From Botryobacter ruber (GTDB taxonomy: Bacteria; Bacteroidota; Bacteroidia; Cytophagales; Hymenobacteraceae), in assembly GCF_003347595.2 (NCBI RefSeq), contig NZ_QCZK02000016.1:27722-91721 (forward strand): 64,000 nt of DNA, read 5' to 3'. Made by a program: the position numbers and the translations under genes. The notes under the pieces are model-generated. The model had not been told where the DNA came from, ran no database searches, and saw only the letters and a list, made by a program, of their open reading frames with translations. Shown here piece after piece: positions 8,593 through 18,402 of this stretch; position 1 is the first letter of the stretch, and each line of letters starts with the position of its first letter.

Positions 8593-8885
8593 ACGTTAAT
8601 AGAAACATGTTTTGTCTCCTGTAACAGAAGCAGAAGGCAACTATGGGTGTTACGATGCATAGCAGGACTAAAAAATCATTTAATATCCTACTTTACCTTT
8701 GTTTCAAAAAAAAACAAGCCCTACTTTCCTTAAAATATTTAAATTTACCGAACTAAAAATCCTGATTAAGAGTAAACAATCTGTGTGATAACAACAAAGC
8801 AGGCGCAGGAAATGCAGGTGGTGAAGTTATTAATCTCCCATACTATCATACCCCAGGCAGGCATTGCGGATAATCAGCTAAATTT

Positions 8886-9335
8886 ATGGTACTACATTGG
8901 GACAAGCTTGTAAAGTTTAATTATGCAGCCGGGCAGGATGTGCTATACGTAGAAACACTGGACCAGCGCGAAATATATGCCCCGGACATACAAAGTATTA
9001 ACACTGCTATCAGCAACTGTGCAGCTGAGCATAAAATACAGCACCTGCTGATTGATTTAAGCAAAAACACGTTGCTGCTGACAGAAACAGAATTTAAAGC
9101 AGCCATGGCACAACTTGCCATCGGCCTGTTACCTTCAGCACTGAAAAAAGTAGCCCGTATAAAATCGAAAAATCCGGAGCGGGAGCGCATGATGGAGCGG
9201 GTGCTGCTCGAAATTCAGGAAGTAATTAAACTCCCCCTGGAATTCAGAAATTTTGCCGACAGAACAGAAGCTTTATGCTGGCTGCTCAATATCCCTTACG
9301 AAACCACCCCTGCTGATGCTGAACCACAACTTTAA
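8886..9335 (+). CDS. SpoIIAA/STAS-like hypothetical protein
   Basis: 149-residue soluble protein without signal or membrane segment. It has the layout of small STAS/SpoIIAA-like proteins: an N-terminal strand (VKFNYAAGQDVLYVETLD), a helix, the core strand IQHLLIDLSKNTLLLT, a helix ending LLPSALKKVARIKSKNPE, and a terminal FRNFADRTEALCWLLN. The ending parallels the F.D..EAMEWLL ends of the proteins at 61516 and 62341, so all three probably belong to one expanded family in this genome. Function unknown; STAS-like proteins often act in regulation by protein contact. Monocistronic, with a WW30 copy 32 bases after its stop and a shared terminator beyond. Confidence 0.55.
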   Translation: MVLHWDKLVKFNYAAGQDVLYVETLDQREIYAPDIQSINTAISNCAAEHKIQHLLIDLSKNTLLLTETEFKAAMAQLAIGLLPSALKKVARIKSKNPERERMMERVLLEIQEVIKLPLEFRNFADRTEALCWLLNIPYETTPADAEPQL

Positions 9336-9366
9336 TGTTTTCTCAGGCAAACATTTTCCTGTAGCA

Positions 9367-9402
9367 GAGGAGCAGCGGCTGTGGTGGCAGGTGCAGCAGA
9401 AC
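9367..9402 (+). repeat. WW30 dispersed repeat, copy 3
   Basis: Starts 32 bases after the stop of the SpoIIAA-like gene. Core GGCTGTGGTGGCAGGTG. Frame: EEQRLWWQVQQN followed by TAA. Confidence 0.7.
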
Positions 9403-9474
9403 TAAAACAGCAAAACAAGCCGCCTGCCACGGAAAAAACACTTGTGCGCTGGCACTACGTGGTACCGTTACAAA

Positions 9475-9511
9475 AAAAAGCGGTGCAGCCCTGGGGCTGC
9501 ACCGCTTTTTT
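9475..9511. terminator. Bidirectional terminator between convergent genes
   Basis: A 16-bp perfect stem (9475-9490 with 9495-9510, AAAAAGCGGTGCAGCC) with loop CTGG, A-rich on one side and T-rich on the other. It serves the gene ending at 9335 and the large lyase gene ending at 9526. Confidence 0.85.
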
Positions 9512-9525
9512 GCTTCTGTTTCCGG

Positions 9526-12500
9526 TTACCGCTGGATAATAATGCGGTTGGTAATCACTTCTCCTTCGGTCAGGAGTTTGATCAGGTAGACACCGGAGGT
9601 GTAGTTGCTTGCATCCAGCTGGTGCTGAAACGGCTTATTCGCTTCGGCTTTGCCGGTGGCTACTACTTTCACCAGAGCCCCTTTCAGGTCGTAAATTTCG
9701 AGCGTGTAGCTGCCATCCTGCACCAGCGTAAACGCGATGGTAACTGTCTCAGACACTGGGTTCGGATAAGCAGTGAGCGCTGTTTTCTCCAGCTGCGCAG
9801 CCCGTTTCACCACACCGGTATACACATAGTCGGCAGTACAGCCGCCAAGCCGGCAGCCATGCGCCAGGTGCTCCGCCACAGAAGAGGCCTCAATGCAAAT
9901 CTCTTCGCCGAAATGGCACATCACCAGTTTATCCAGGTTTTTGCCGCAACGCGGATCTATCACCGTAACGGTTACTTCTGCTGTAGCCGTACAGCCAAAC
10001 TCATTCGTAGCGGTTACCACGAAGGTGTAGATTCCTGCGCTAACAGGCGTAAACACCGGATTAGCCGCTGCTGCATCGCTTAAACCTGCCGCCAGGCTCC
10101 AGTTGTACGTGGTAGCGTTGGCAGCTGACGTTGCATTAGATGCCGTAAGTGTTACTTTCTGCGCACCATAACCCAGGAAGATGGTATTGCCATCGCCGCC
10201 GGTAAAGGTGTTGTCGGTGCGGCTAACGGCAATAGCTGGCGCTGGTACAGCACCCACTACTGTTACGGTAGCCGTAGCGGTAGAAACAAGGCCACTGTTG
10301 TCAGTTACCGTTAAGGTCACTTCGTTTTCGCCAATGTTGGAGCAGTCGAAAGAGGTTTTGCTCAGCACCAGCGACTGAATACCAAAGGCATCGGAGCTGC
10401 CGTTGTCGACATCCTGCGCTGTTACGGAAGCAGTACCACCTGCCAGGGTGACGGTAACATCTTTAGCCAGGGCAAGCGGCTTCACGACATCTTCAATCGT
10501 AAACGACCAGACATCACCGGTTGCTACTTCACCGTCACGCACGGCATCCACGCGCCAGAAATAGGTTGGGGTGTCGTGGCTTTCAGGAAGTGCATAAGCA
10601 GGTGCCGCCAGGCCGGAAGCCAGCAGCTGCAGGTTGTCTGCCGAAGTGCCGGTATACAGGTGGTAGGTCTGCGCCTGCCCCGTCCAGTTCAGTGCCATAT
10701 TTGCCGCATCTACTTTTGCAGCGCCGTTGGCTGGTGCAGGATTGGCTGCTTTGGCCACCAAGGGGCTGCCACTGTACAAAGTCTGGATTTCTGTAGCCGA
10801 AAGGGCATAGTTGTACAGCCTCACATCGTCCATCAACTTGTTGTAAGGTTTGTTCTCCGGAGAGTTTCCTATTTTCAGCGCATCCGACTTGCCAATGGTG
10901 TTCGTTCCATCCGCTTTAGAATTGGCTAACACGCCGTCAATATAAATCCGGAGCTGCTTTGTTTCCGTGTCCCGAACAGCGATAATATGCTTCCAGGTGT
11001 CTTTAAAGAGATTAAAGTTATTTGATCCGTTTACCGCTACCGATACATCTGTTTTAGTGATGCCATCGTCGATAGCAAAAAACATGCTTCCGTTCTTCAA
11101 CTGAATGCCATACCATTTGCCGGTAGTTGCTTCAAATGTGCCTTTGTGCAGGAGGTAAGTATCAATGGTAGAAGAAGCGCCTGGCATTTTCACCCACATA
11201 GAAATAGTAAAGGAATTCTGATCGAGCAACACATGGCTGGCATTTGGCACCACAACAGCACCCGTAGAGGCTGGTGTACCGAAGTTGAGGCCACCTCCGA
11301 ACTTGCCATCGGCTGTCCATACAGCATTGCTCATTCCTGAAAGCGAGCCGTTGTGCTTAAAGTTGCTGTTATCGGCGGCAACCGTTCCGGTCGTTTCGTC
11401 CAGTTTCCAGTGGCCCACCATGCCTTTCGGGTTGCCGGTTCTGAACGACCAGATATCACCTGTTGTGGTTCCGCCATCACCCTCAGCTATTACCTGCCAG
11501 AAGTAAGTTGTATTCGCGTCCAGATCCTGCAGCTGGTAAGTAGCCGCGTTCAGCGGCACATCTGCTATAAAGGCCATGTTATCTTTGTCGGTGCCCGCAT
11601 ACAGTTTGTAGCTGTTGGTCTTGATGCCGCCTTTCCACGAAAGACTTACCTTGTCGAAACCTTCCACCAATTCGTTGTTGGCCAGCGATGGCTCGTAAGG
11701 TTTTATTGGCGTTGGTTCGGTGTGGTAGAGCTCCAGCACCTGCTGTGGTGTAAGGCTGTAGTTAAATAGCTTCAGTTCATCCAGCATGCCTTTGTAGGGC
11801 GCAGGTTGATTGGTGGTGGCCAGAAATTCCAGCTCTCCGATATTACCCACCACCAGCGCACTGGCTTCGCCGATACCGAATTTCGCTTTCGTAATCGTCT
11901 GGTCTTTCACAAACACGCCGTTGCGGTAGAGCTGCAGTTTATTTGTAGCCACATCCCGGATTACCACCACGTGCACCCACTCATTTGTAAAGAAGGGCGT
12001 ACCATCGGCCTGCAGTTCGTCTTTACCGCCGCCGAGCGCTTCGCTGTCATCGTCAATGGCAAAGCGGATCTGCTTGTTTTTGAACTCGATGTCGAAGCGT
12101 TTCCCGGTGGCGCCCGTGGCGGCGTTGCGGGTAATGGAGCCTTTGCACAGCAGGTAAGCACTGGTGTTGTTATCCTGCGGCAACAACGAAACAGGCGCTT
12201 TCATCCAGAACGAGATGGCGAAAGAGTTTTTATCGAGCCACAGCTGGTCCTGGTGCGGAATGCTTACCACGTACATATTCGTGCTGGCAGTAGCAAAGTC
12301 GATGGCGCCGTTTACCTTACCGGCCACCCGGATGCTCTGGTCGTCGTCATCGAGGCCCAGCACGCCGTGGTTCTCGTATTCCGACTGGTCGCTGATCAGG
12401 GTGCCTTCGTCAGCGGTTTCGTCGAAGCCCCAATGGCCTACCATGCCTGCCGGGAAGTTGCGGGTGGTTCTGAAGGACCAGACATTTCCTTCGGTTGTTC

Positions 12501-14448
12501 CTTTGGCATTCACGGCATTGATGCGCCAGTAGTAGGTGGCATTTTCGATCAGACCTGTAACCGAGAAGGAAGGAGCCGCCACATAGGCAACTTCCCCTCT
12601 TTTGGTAAGGCTGACAGGGTCGGCACCAACATATACTTCGTACTTGGTGGTGTTGCTGCTGCCCGTCCATTTTACGGTAAGCGCTCCGTTTGTTAACTCG
12701 GCATACTGGTAGCCGTTGGCCGGCGATGGCGAAGCAGCTAAAGCAGGTGCAGTAGCAATAGGAGGCGTCAGGACAGAAGCGACTGTGCTGTAAGTAGAGG
12801 CTTCGGTCGCGTTTACTGCCTGTAAGCGGTAGTAGTAGGTTTTGTTCGGTACCAGGCCCGCATTGTCGGTATAAGCGGTAGCGTTAGCGGCAGCCTGTGC
12901 TATAACGGTAAAGGTGGTGCCGTTTTCGGAGCGCTCCAGTACAAAATGATCCTCGTTATCGGAATTGTCTTTCCACTTAACGATTACCTGGCTGTTTGGC
13001 GCAGGCAATTCACTGGAAGTAGCGGTTAAGGTAATGGCAGTAGGCGCATTTACAAAAGCAGGCGGCGGTGTTTCGATGAGCGAGTTTATGTATACCTCGA
13101 TGTTGAGGTATTCCGGCTGTGTGGCGCTGAAGGCAACGGCATCCGCTTTATCGTTTTTGTTCAGGCCGTGGGCATCTTCCCAGGCATCAGGCATACCATC
13201 TTTGTCAGTATCCAGCGGAGCCGGCGCATTAAATACTTCGCCTAAGCCACCGTTGGTAAATGGCAGGTCCGTCTCCCGGTACGCGTACATTCCCTGTGTG
13301 CCCTTCGATGCTACCTCGTCTATCAGCAGCTGGTCTACCTGGTCGCGGCGCGGATAACTGGCACCTACGTTCTGGATGATGTACTCGTAGGCCTGCGCTG
13401 CCGTCATGGCAGGGTTAGCTGCCGGATAAGCAAAAGGCTGTGATTTAAAGCTGCCTTCCTCAATGCCCGGGTAACCGGTAGCATTGTACGGCACCAGCGC
13501 ACCATCCAGCGCCCCGTTTTTGTTGTTATCGAAGTAGTTACCGGCGCCATAGAGGTAGAAGCTGCCCGTACCCCTCGAAAATGGTGTAGAAACGCTTGGA
13601 AGTGTCAGCGGACCGCTTACAAAGTAGTTGTTGATGATGTTCACTTCCGAAACGCCCGAAGAGCCACCCATAATGTAAGCATCGCCGCTAACCGAATGGC
13701 CATAGGTGTTGCCGTAGTTGCCCCAGTTATACACCACGTTATTTACGAACTCGTTCACCCCCTTCACCTTCGGGTTACGGGTTTTGTTCGAGATGTAGAG
13801 GTTCTTGAGTAAGCTCACCTTGCCGCCGTCCGGTGTCTGGATCAGGCCGCCTGCCGAATGGTTTTCGCGGTGCAGGCCCTGCCCGATAATGGAATTCTGG
13901 ATGGTGATATTATCCGGAGCCGTACCTTTGCTGTCCCAGTTGATGGAGAAAACCTCATCCATGCCCCAGGTAATGGACATGTGGTCGAAAATCATGTTGG
14001 AACCGTTAGACAAACCGGAAGCATCTTTGCCCGAGTTGCCGGTAGCACCCAAGCGGATGCGCAGGTAGCGGCTGATGGAGTTGCTGGCCCCGCTATAGGT
14101 AACGCGCTTGTTAAAAAACACGATCCCGTCGCCGGGAGCCGTTTGCCCGGCAATGGTTACATTAGGCGACACCACCACATCGGAGGCCAGGTTCACGATA
14201 CCGCCCACCGCAAATACCACAACCCGACCAGGCTTGCTTACCGCATCGCGGAAAGAACCTGTGCCGCTGTCGTTGAGGTTGGTTACAATGTACACTTCAC
14301 GGGTGGCCGAAGCACGGGCTCCCTGGGCAAAACGGCCAAAGCCTTCTGCACCCGGAAAGGCCAGCGTCTGGGCCTGCAGGTGGTGGCTGCCAAACAAAAG
14401 CAGTACTGCTCCTAAACAGTACCTGAGTTTAGTTTTAAGGTTAAACAT
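9526..14448 (-). CDS. Large secreted pectate-lyase-like multidomain protein (T9SS cargo)
   Basis: 1640 residues. Signal peptide 1-27, then a right-handed beta-helix pectate-lyase-like domain (about 28-410) beginning LAFPGAEGFGRFAQGARA, with NLNDSGTGSFRDAV, IAGQTAPGDGI and FDHMSITWGMDE. A thrombospondin-3-like calcium motif DTDKDGMPDAWEDAHGLN follows at about 416. Then come fibronectin type III-like domains (about 470-665), a LamG-like domain (672-910, MVGHWGFDETADEG), another Fn3, a second LamG (1009-1220), Fn3-like and HYR/PKD-like domains (1222-1495), a Cys/His cluster (about 1497-1535), and a C-terminal T9SS sorting domain ending GVYLIKLLTEG..ITNRIIIQR. It is probably exported across the outer membrane to attack pectin or a related uronate polymer. 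It is a tandem paralog of the gene at 14945, with two LamG domains rather than one. Catalytic residues were not verified. Confidence 0.82.
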   Translation of the reverse strand: MFNLKTKLRYCLGAVLLLFGSHHLQAQTLAFPGAEGFGRFAQGARASATREVYIVTNLNDSGTGSFRDAVSKPGRVVVFAVGGIVNLASDVVVSPNVTIAGQTAPGDGIVFFNKRVTYSGASNSISRYLRIRLGATGNSGKDASGLSNGSNMIFDHMSITWGMDEVFSINWDSKGTAPDNITIQNSIIGQGLHRENHSAGGLIQTPDGGKVSLLKNLYISNKTRNPKVKGVNEFVNNVVYNWGNYGNTYGHSVSGDAYIMGGSSGVSEVNIINNYFVSGPLTLPSVSTPFSRGTGSFYLYGAGNYFDNNKNGALDGALVPYNATGYPGIEEGSFKSQPFAYPAANPAMTAAQAYEYIIQNVGASYPRRDQVDQLLIDEVASKGTQGMYAYRETDLPFTNGGLGEVFNAPAPLDTDKDGMPDAWEDAHGLNKNDKADAVAFSATQPEYLNIEVYINSLIETPPPAFVNAPTAITLTATSSELPAPNSQVIVKWKDNSDNEDHFVLERSENGTTFTVIAQAAANATAYTDNAGLVPNKTYYYRLQAVNATEASTYSTVASVLTPPIATAPALAASPSPANGYQYAELTNGALTVKWTGSSNTTKYEVYVGADPVSLTKRGEVAYVAAPSFSVTGLIENATYYWRINAVNAKGTTEGNVWSFRTTRNFPAGMVGHWGFDETADEGTLISDQSEYENHGVLGLDDDDQSIRVAGKVNGAIDFATASTNMYVVSIPHQDQLWLDKNSFAISFWMKAPVSLLPQDNNTSAYLLCKGSITRNAATGATGKRFDIEFKNKQIRFAIDDDSEALGGGKDELQADGTPFFTNEWVHVVVIRDVATNKLQLYRNGVFVKDQTITKAKFGIGEASALVVGNIGELEFLATTNQPAPYKGMLDELKLFNYSLTPQQVLELYHTEPTPIKPYEPSLANNELVEGFDKVSLSWKGGIKTNSYKLYAGTDKDNMAFIADVPLNAATYQLQDLDANTTYFWQVIAEGDGGTTTGDIWSFRTGNPKGMVGHWKLDETTGTVAADNSNFKHNGSLSGMSNAVWTADGKFGGGLNFGTPASTGAVVVPNASHVLLDQNSFTISMWVKMPGASSTIDTYLLHKGTFEATTGKWYGIQLKNGSMFFAIDDGITKTDVSVAVNGSNNFNLFKDTWKHIIAVRDTETKQLRIYIDGVLANSKADGTNTIGKSDALKIGNSPENKPYNKLMDDVRLYNYALSATEIQTLYSGSPLVAKAANPAPANGAAKVDAANMALNWTGQAQTYHLYTGTSADNLQLLASGLAAPAYALPESHDTPTYFWRVDAVRDGEVATGDVWSFTIEDVVKPLALAKDVTVTLAGGTASVTAQDVDNGSSDAFGIQSLVLSKTSFDCSNIGENEVTLTVTDNSGLVSTATATVTVVGAVPAPAIAVSRTDNTFTGGDGNTIFLGYGAQKVTLTASNATSAANATTYNWSLAAGLSDAAAANPVFTPVSAGIYTFVVTATNEFGCTATAEVTVTVIDPRCGKNLDKLVMCHFGEEICIEASSVAEHLAHGCRLGGCTADYVYTGVVKRAAQLEKTALTAYPNPVSETVTIAFTLVQDGSYTLEIYDLKGALVKVVATGKAEANKPFQHQLDASNYTSGVYLIKLLTEGEVITNRIIIQR

Positions 14449-14538
14449 AATTGAAGTTTGTAAAGTGAAACATGAACGACATTTTTATGAGTGAAGAATA
14501 AATAACTAAAAACAGATTCTTTTGCACCTGCCATTCAA

Positions 14539-14571
14539 CTGCACCAGCCACCACAGCCACTGCTCCTTCGT
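14539..14571 (-). repeat. WW30 dispersed repeat, copy 4
   Basis: Core CACCAGCCACCACAGCCA between the two lyase genes, on the 5' side of the left one. Minus-strand frame: KEQWLWWLVQLN. Confidence 0.62.
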
Positions 14572-14899
14572 GCTGTGAAAAAGGAGGGTTGCGGCTGTGC
14601 TTTGCGCTTCAGGATGCGGCACAGAACAGCCCACCACCTTCTGCGCAGTGAAACATCAGGTAACTATTAAACCACAAGGCAGGCAACGCCTTACTTGTCG
14701 CACAGGAAAACAAAACCGGAAAAATGAATAAAGAAATCAGAGGGTATTCTTACCGTCATACACCTTCCGCCACAGGAGGCATAGTATAGTATAACAGTAT
14801 CAGGAAAAGAGTAAAGTACAGAACAGCCTGTAAGGAAATTCGGATGTAAGCGGGCAGCTGCTTTCCTGTACTTTGTAAAAATATCTGTAAAAGTATTTT

Positions 14900-14930
14900 A
14901 AAAGCCCCGGGCAGACATCCCGGGGCTTTT
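14900..14930 (-). terminator. Terminator of the 1010-residue lyase gene
   Basis: A 12-bp perfect stem (14900-14911 with 14919-14930, AAAAGCCCCGGG) and 7-base loop, placed 15 bases beyond the stop on the minus strand. The U tract comes from the AAAA end of the left arm plus the preceding TTTTA, and is short. Confidence 0.75.
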
Positions 14931-14944
14931 AGCTTATGTTATAA

Positions 14945-17900
14945 TTAGCGCTGGATAATAATGCGGTTGGTAATCACTTCTCCTTCGGTCAGGAGTTTGA
15001 TCAGGTAGACACCGGAGGTGTAGTTGCTTGCATGCAGCTGGTGCCGAAACGGCTTGTTCGCTTCGGCTTTGCCGGTGGCTACCACTTTCACCAGAGCCCC
15101 TTTCAGGTCGTACACTTCCAGGGTGTAGTTGCCGGTACGGTTCAGCGTAAACGCAACGGTAGCTTTATCGGAAACCGGGTTTGGATACGCCGTCAGCCCT
15201 GTTTCAGGCGCAAGCACATCGGAGCTGGCACTTAACGGGTTGGCAAACAGGGACGTGATTTCAGCTTCAGAAAGCGCATAATTGTAAATTCGCAGTTCAT
15301 CCAGCATACCCTTGTAAGGAGCAGGCGCTGTAGTAGAAAGGAATTCCAGTTCGCCAATGTTACCGATAATCAGGGCGCTGGCCTCGCCTATACCTGCGTT
15401 TGCTCTTGTAATAGCCTGCGATTTAACCAACGACCCATTGCGGTACACCTGAATCCGGTTAGTTTCTATATTGCGGATTGCCACCACATGCACCCATTCG
15501 TTGTTGAAGAAGGGCGTAGCGTCTGTCTGCAATTCATCTTTGCCGCCGCCACCAGAGTCGTTGTCGTCGTCGATGGCAAATCGAAGCTGCCTGTTTTTGA
15601 ACTCGATGTTAAAGCGTTTCCCGGTAGCGCCGGTTGTGGCATTCCGGATAAACGACCCTTTGGCCAGCAGGTAGGCACTTGTGTTATTATCGGGCGGCAT
15701 GATAGAAGCGGGCGCTTTCATCCAGAACGAGAGCGTAAACGAGCTTTTGTTGAGCCACAACTGGTCCTGGTTCGGTACGCTTACCACGTACATGTCGGTG
15801 CGGGCCGTAGCAAAGTCAAGGGCATTGCCTACTTTTCCGGCTACCCTGATGCTGGCATCGTCGTCGTCGAGGCCTAAAATACCATGTGCTTCGTAGGGCG
15901 ACTTATCGGTTACCTGGTTTCCTTGCTCAGCAGTCTCATCGAAACTCCAGTAACCTACCAGACCGGCAGGAATCGACTTGGAAGTACGGAAGCTCCACAC
16001 CTGGCCTTCGGCAGAACCTTTGTTGTTGCTGGCATCTATACGCCAGTAGTAAGTAGTGTTCTCCGTCAGCCCGGTAACCTGGAACGAAGGAGTGGCAGAG
16101 TAGGCAACCTCGCCTCGTTTTGTAAGGCTGGCAGGGTCTGATCCAAAGTAAACATCATACTTTTCGGTATTCGTGCTGCCTGTCCACTTTAAGGTAAGGT
16201 TACCTGACTCCGGTTCTGCATACTGAAAATTGTTTCCGGGCGAGGGCGCTGCAGCAGCTTCCGGTGCTGTTGGTATCGGCGGTGTTTTAACCGATGCAAT
16301 GGCGCTGTAAGACGACACATCGGTAGCATTCACAGACTTCAGGCGGTAGTAGTAGAGCTTGTTCGGAACAAGGCCTGCATTATCGGTATAGGTAGTAACG
16401 TTGGCAGCAGGTTGCGCTATCTCGGTAAAGGTAGCACCGTCATCAGACCGCTCCAGCACAAAATGATCTTCGTTGTCGGAGTTGTCCTGCCAGGTTACAA
16501 CAATGGTGCTCGCGGGTGCAGGCTCTTCTACCGACGAAGCATTTAAGGTAACGGCTGAAGGAGGTTTGATGAAAACAACAGGCGGCGTATCCACGAGCGA
16601 GTTTACATACACCTCGATGTTGAGGTACTCCGGATAGGTGGTGTTGAAAGCAACAGCATCTGCCTTATCGTTTTTGTTCAGGCCGTTGGCATCTTCCCAG
16701 GCATCGGGCATACCGTCCTGGTCGGTGTCTGCAGGAGCCGGTGCACCAAACACTTCGCCTAAACCGCCGTTGGCAAGCGGCAGGTCCGTTTCCCGGTATG
16801 CATACATGCCCTGGGTTCCACGGGAGCTCACTTCATTCACCAGCAGCTGATCTACCTGATCGCGACGGGGATAGTTGGCGCCCACGTTCGTAATAACGTG
16901 CTCATACGCTTCCGCCGCCGTAAGGGCAGGGTTGGCTGCCGGATAGGCAAAAGGCTGGGCTCTGAAGCTGCCTGCCTCTATTCCCGGATAACCTGTACCG
17001 TCATAAGGCACCAGCTCTCCGTCCAGTACTCCGTTCCTGTTATTGTCGAAATAGTTGCCGGCGCCATACATGAAGAAACTACCTGTTCCTCTTGAAAAAG
17101 GAGTTGTTTTACTCGGCGGTGTCAGCGGACCTCCTACAAAGTAGTTGTTGATGATGTTTACTTCCGACACACCCGAAGAGCCTCCCATAATGTAGGCATC
17201 GCCGCTAACGGTGTGGTTATAGGTGTTGCCGTAGTTACCCCAGTTATACACCACATTGTTCACGAACTCGTTCACGCCCTTTACCTTCGGGTTACGGGTT
17301 TTGTTCGAGATGTAGAGGTTCTTGAGTAAGCTTACCTTGCCGCCGTCCGGTGTCTGGATCAGGCCGCCGGCCGAATGGTTTTCGCGGTGCAGGCCCTGCC
17401 CGATAATGGAATTCTGGATGGTGATGTTATCCGGCGCTGTACCTTTGCTGTCCCAGTTGATGGAGAAAACCTCATCCATGCCCCAGGTAATGGACATGTG
17501 GTCGAAGATCATATTGGCGCCGTTGGAGATACCGGAAGCGTCTTTGCCTGAGTTGCCGGTGGCGCCCAGGCGGATGCGCAGGTAACGGCTGATGGTGTTG
17601 TTGGAACCGCTGAAGGTGATTCTTTTATTAAAAAACACGATCCCGTCGCCTGGCGCTGTTTGCCCGGCAATAGTTATGTTCGATGCTACACCAATATCGG
17701 ACTGCAGGTTAACAATACCCCCCACGGCAAACACGACGATCCGACCAGATTTGCTCACGGCATCGCGGAAAGAACCGGGGCCGCTGTCGTTGAGGTTGGT
17801 TACAACATACACCTCGCGGGTTGCCGCTGCACGGGCACCCTGGGCATAACGTCCAAAGCCTTCTGCGCCAGGAAATGCCAGCGTTTGCGCTTCAGCCTCA

Positions 17901-17977
17901 GAAAAGCCGAACGGCAACAGCGCCAGCAGTGCACTCTTAATAAGAAAGCGTTTAGAAGTAAAGTAAAATTTTTTCAT
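14945..17977 (-). CDS. Secreted pectate-lyase-like protein, paralog 2 (T9SS cargo)
   Basis: 1010 residues from ATG at 17977 (the preceding TTG is less likely). Signal peptide about 1-31, pectate-lyase-like beta-helix domain (LAFPGAEGFGRYAQGARA, IAGQTAPGDGI, FDHMSITWGMDE), thrombospondin-3-like motif DTDQDGMPDAWEDANGLN at about 419, two Fn3-like domains (475-665), one LamG-like domain (672-912, LVGYWSFDETAEQG) and a T9SS sorting domain (925-1010). The lyase domain and the last 60 residues are almost identical to the neighbour at 9526, also at DNA level, so the pair arose by recent tandem duplication or has been homogenised. The central LamG block is more divergent. Probably secreted to degrade pectin-like polysaccharide. 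Substrate not proven. Confidence 0.82.
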   Translation of the reverse strand: MKKFYFTSKRFLIKSALLALLPFGFSEAEAQTLAFPGAEGFGRYAQGARAAATREVYVVTNLNDSGPGSFRDAVSKSGRIVVFAVGGIVNLQSDIGVASNITIAGQTAPGDGIVFFNKRITFSGSNNTISRYLRIRLGATGNSGKDASGISNGANMIFDHMSITWGMDEVFSINWDSKGTAPDNITIQNSIIGQGLHRENHSAGGLIQTPDGGKVSLLKNLYISNKTRNPKVKGVNEFVNNVVYNWGNYGNTYNHTVSGDAYIMGGSSGVSEVNIINNYFVGGPLTPPSKTTPFSRGTGSFFMYGAGNYFDNNRNGVLDGELVPYDGTGYPGIEAGSFRAQPFAYPAANPALTAAEAYEHVITNVGANYPRRDQVDQLLVNEVSSRGTQGMYAYRETDLPLANGGLGEVFGAPAPADTDQDGMPDAWEDANGLNKNDKADAVAFNTTYPEYLNIEVYVNSLVDTPPVVFIKPPSAVTLNASSVEEPAPASTIVVTWQDNSDNEDHFVLERSDDGATFTEIAQPAANVTTYTDNAGLVPNKLYYYRLKSVNATDVSSYSAIASVKTPPIPTAPEAAAAPSPGNNFQYAEPESGNLTLKWTGSTNTEKYDVYFGSDPASLTKRGEVAYSATPSFQVTGLTENTTYYWRIDASNNKGSAEGQVWSFRTSKSIPAGLVGYWSFDETAEQGNQVTDKSPYEAHGILGLDDDDASIRVAGKVGNALDFATARTDMYVVSVPNQDQLWLNKSSFTLSFWMKAPASIMPPDNNTSAYLLAKGSFIRNATTGATGKRFNIEFKNRQLRFAIDDDNDSGGGGKDELQTDATPFFNNEWVHVVAIRNIETNRIQVYRNGSLVKSQAITRANAGIGEASALIIGNIGELEFLSTTAPAPYKGMLDELRIYNYALSEAEITSLFANPLSASSDVLAPETGLTAYPNPVSDKATVAFTLNRTGNYTLEVYDLKGALVKVVATGKAEANKPFRHQLHASNYTSGVYLIKLLTEGEVITNRIIIQR

Positions 17978-18402
17978 CAAACTTTTTTTAATAATACAAT
18001 AACAGGTGAAATAGCAACAGCTTTCGTCAGTGCGTCAGGAAGTTGTTTTAGGTTGTGTACCGTTAACTGCCGGATAAAAATACTGCCATGACATCGTTGG
18101 CACAGCGTGCTACAATTTACCAGCATTCAGCACACGGAAATTACCACCCACCAAAACCAAACTTACATTCGTTCTAACATGCCGTTAATATATAGTTTCG
18201 CTTTTGGATACATATCCTGCTGTATCCTGCCTCAGGATCAGGTTTTTGGACTTTTGACCGGGCTTACCGGGCCGACCTGCCGCTACAGGCCGTTCCGGAA
18301 GAGCTAAAGGAATGGTGAGAGCGGCTGCAGACCCCAGCAGACCTGCTGCCCCTGCCACCACACCCTTAGCACCTGCCCGAAGCAACCGCGTATAAGGCTG
18401 GT
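17978..18402. other. Intergenic region, no gene seen
   Basis: 425 bases between divergent genes. It holds the lyase promoter region on the left and a degenerate WW30-like sequence at 18341-18376 on the right. Short open frames here have no recognisable features. Confidence 0.45.
18341..18376 (-). repeat. WW30-like repeat, degenerate copy 5
   Basis: Core CCCTGCCACCACACCCTT, the weakest of the accepted copies. Minus-strand frame: VLRVWWQGQQV. Confidence 0.4.

Larger units (their letters stand above)
8507..8885. other. Intergenic region after the nitrate operon
   Basis: 379 bases: the nrtD terminator at 8533-8562, a WW30 copy directly after it, then AT-rich sequence with a possible -7 element TACCTTTG at 8694-8701. 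No gene-like frame seen. Confidence 0.5.
14449..14944. other. Intergenic region between the two lyase paralogs
   Basis: 496 bases holding a WW30 copy at 14539-14571, preceded by a partial copy (TGCACCTGCCATTC), and the terminator of the upstream paralog at 14900-14930. The remainder is AT-rich and should include the promoter of the 1640-residue lyase gene. No small gene recognised. Confidence 0.5.

Noticed and set aside
18185..18385. Ala/Gly/Pro-rich short frame on the minus strand
   Set aside because: No start context, low complexity, and its C-rich part is a degenerate WW30 copy.
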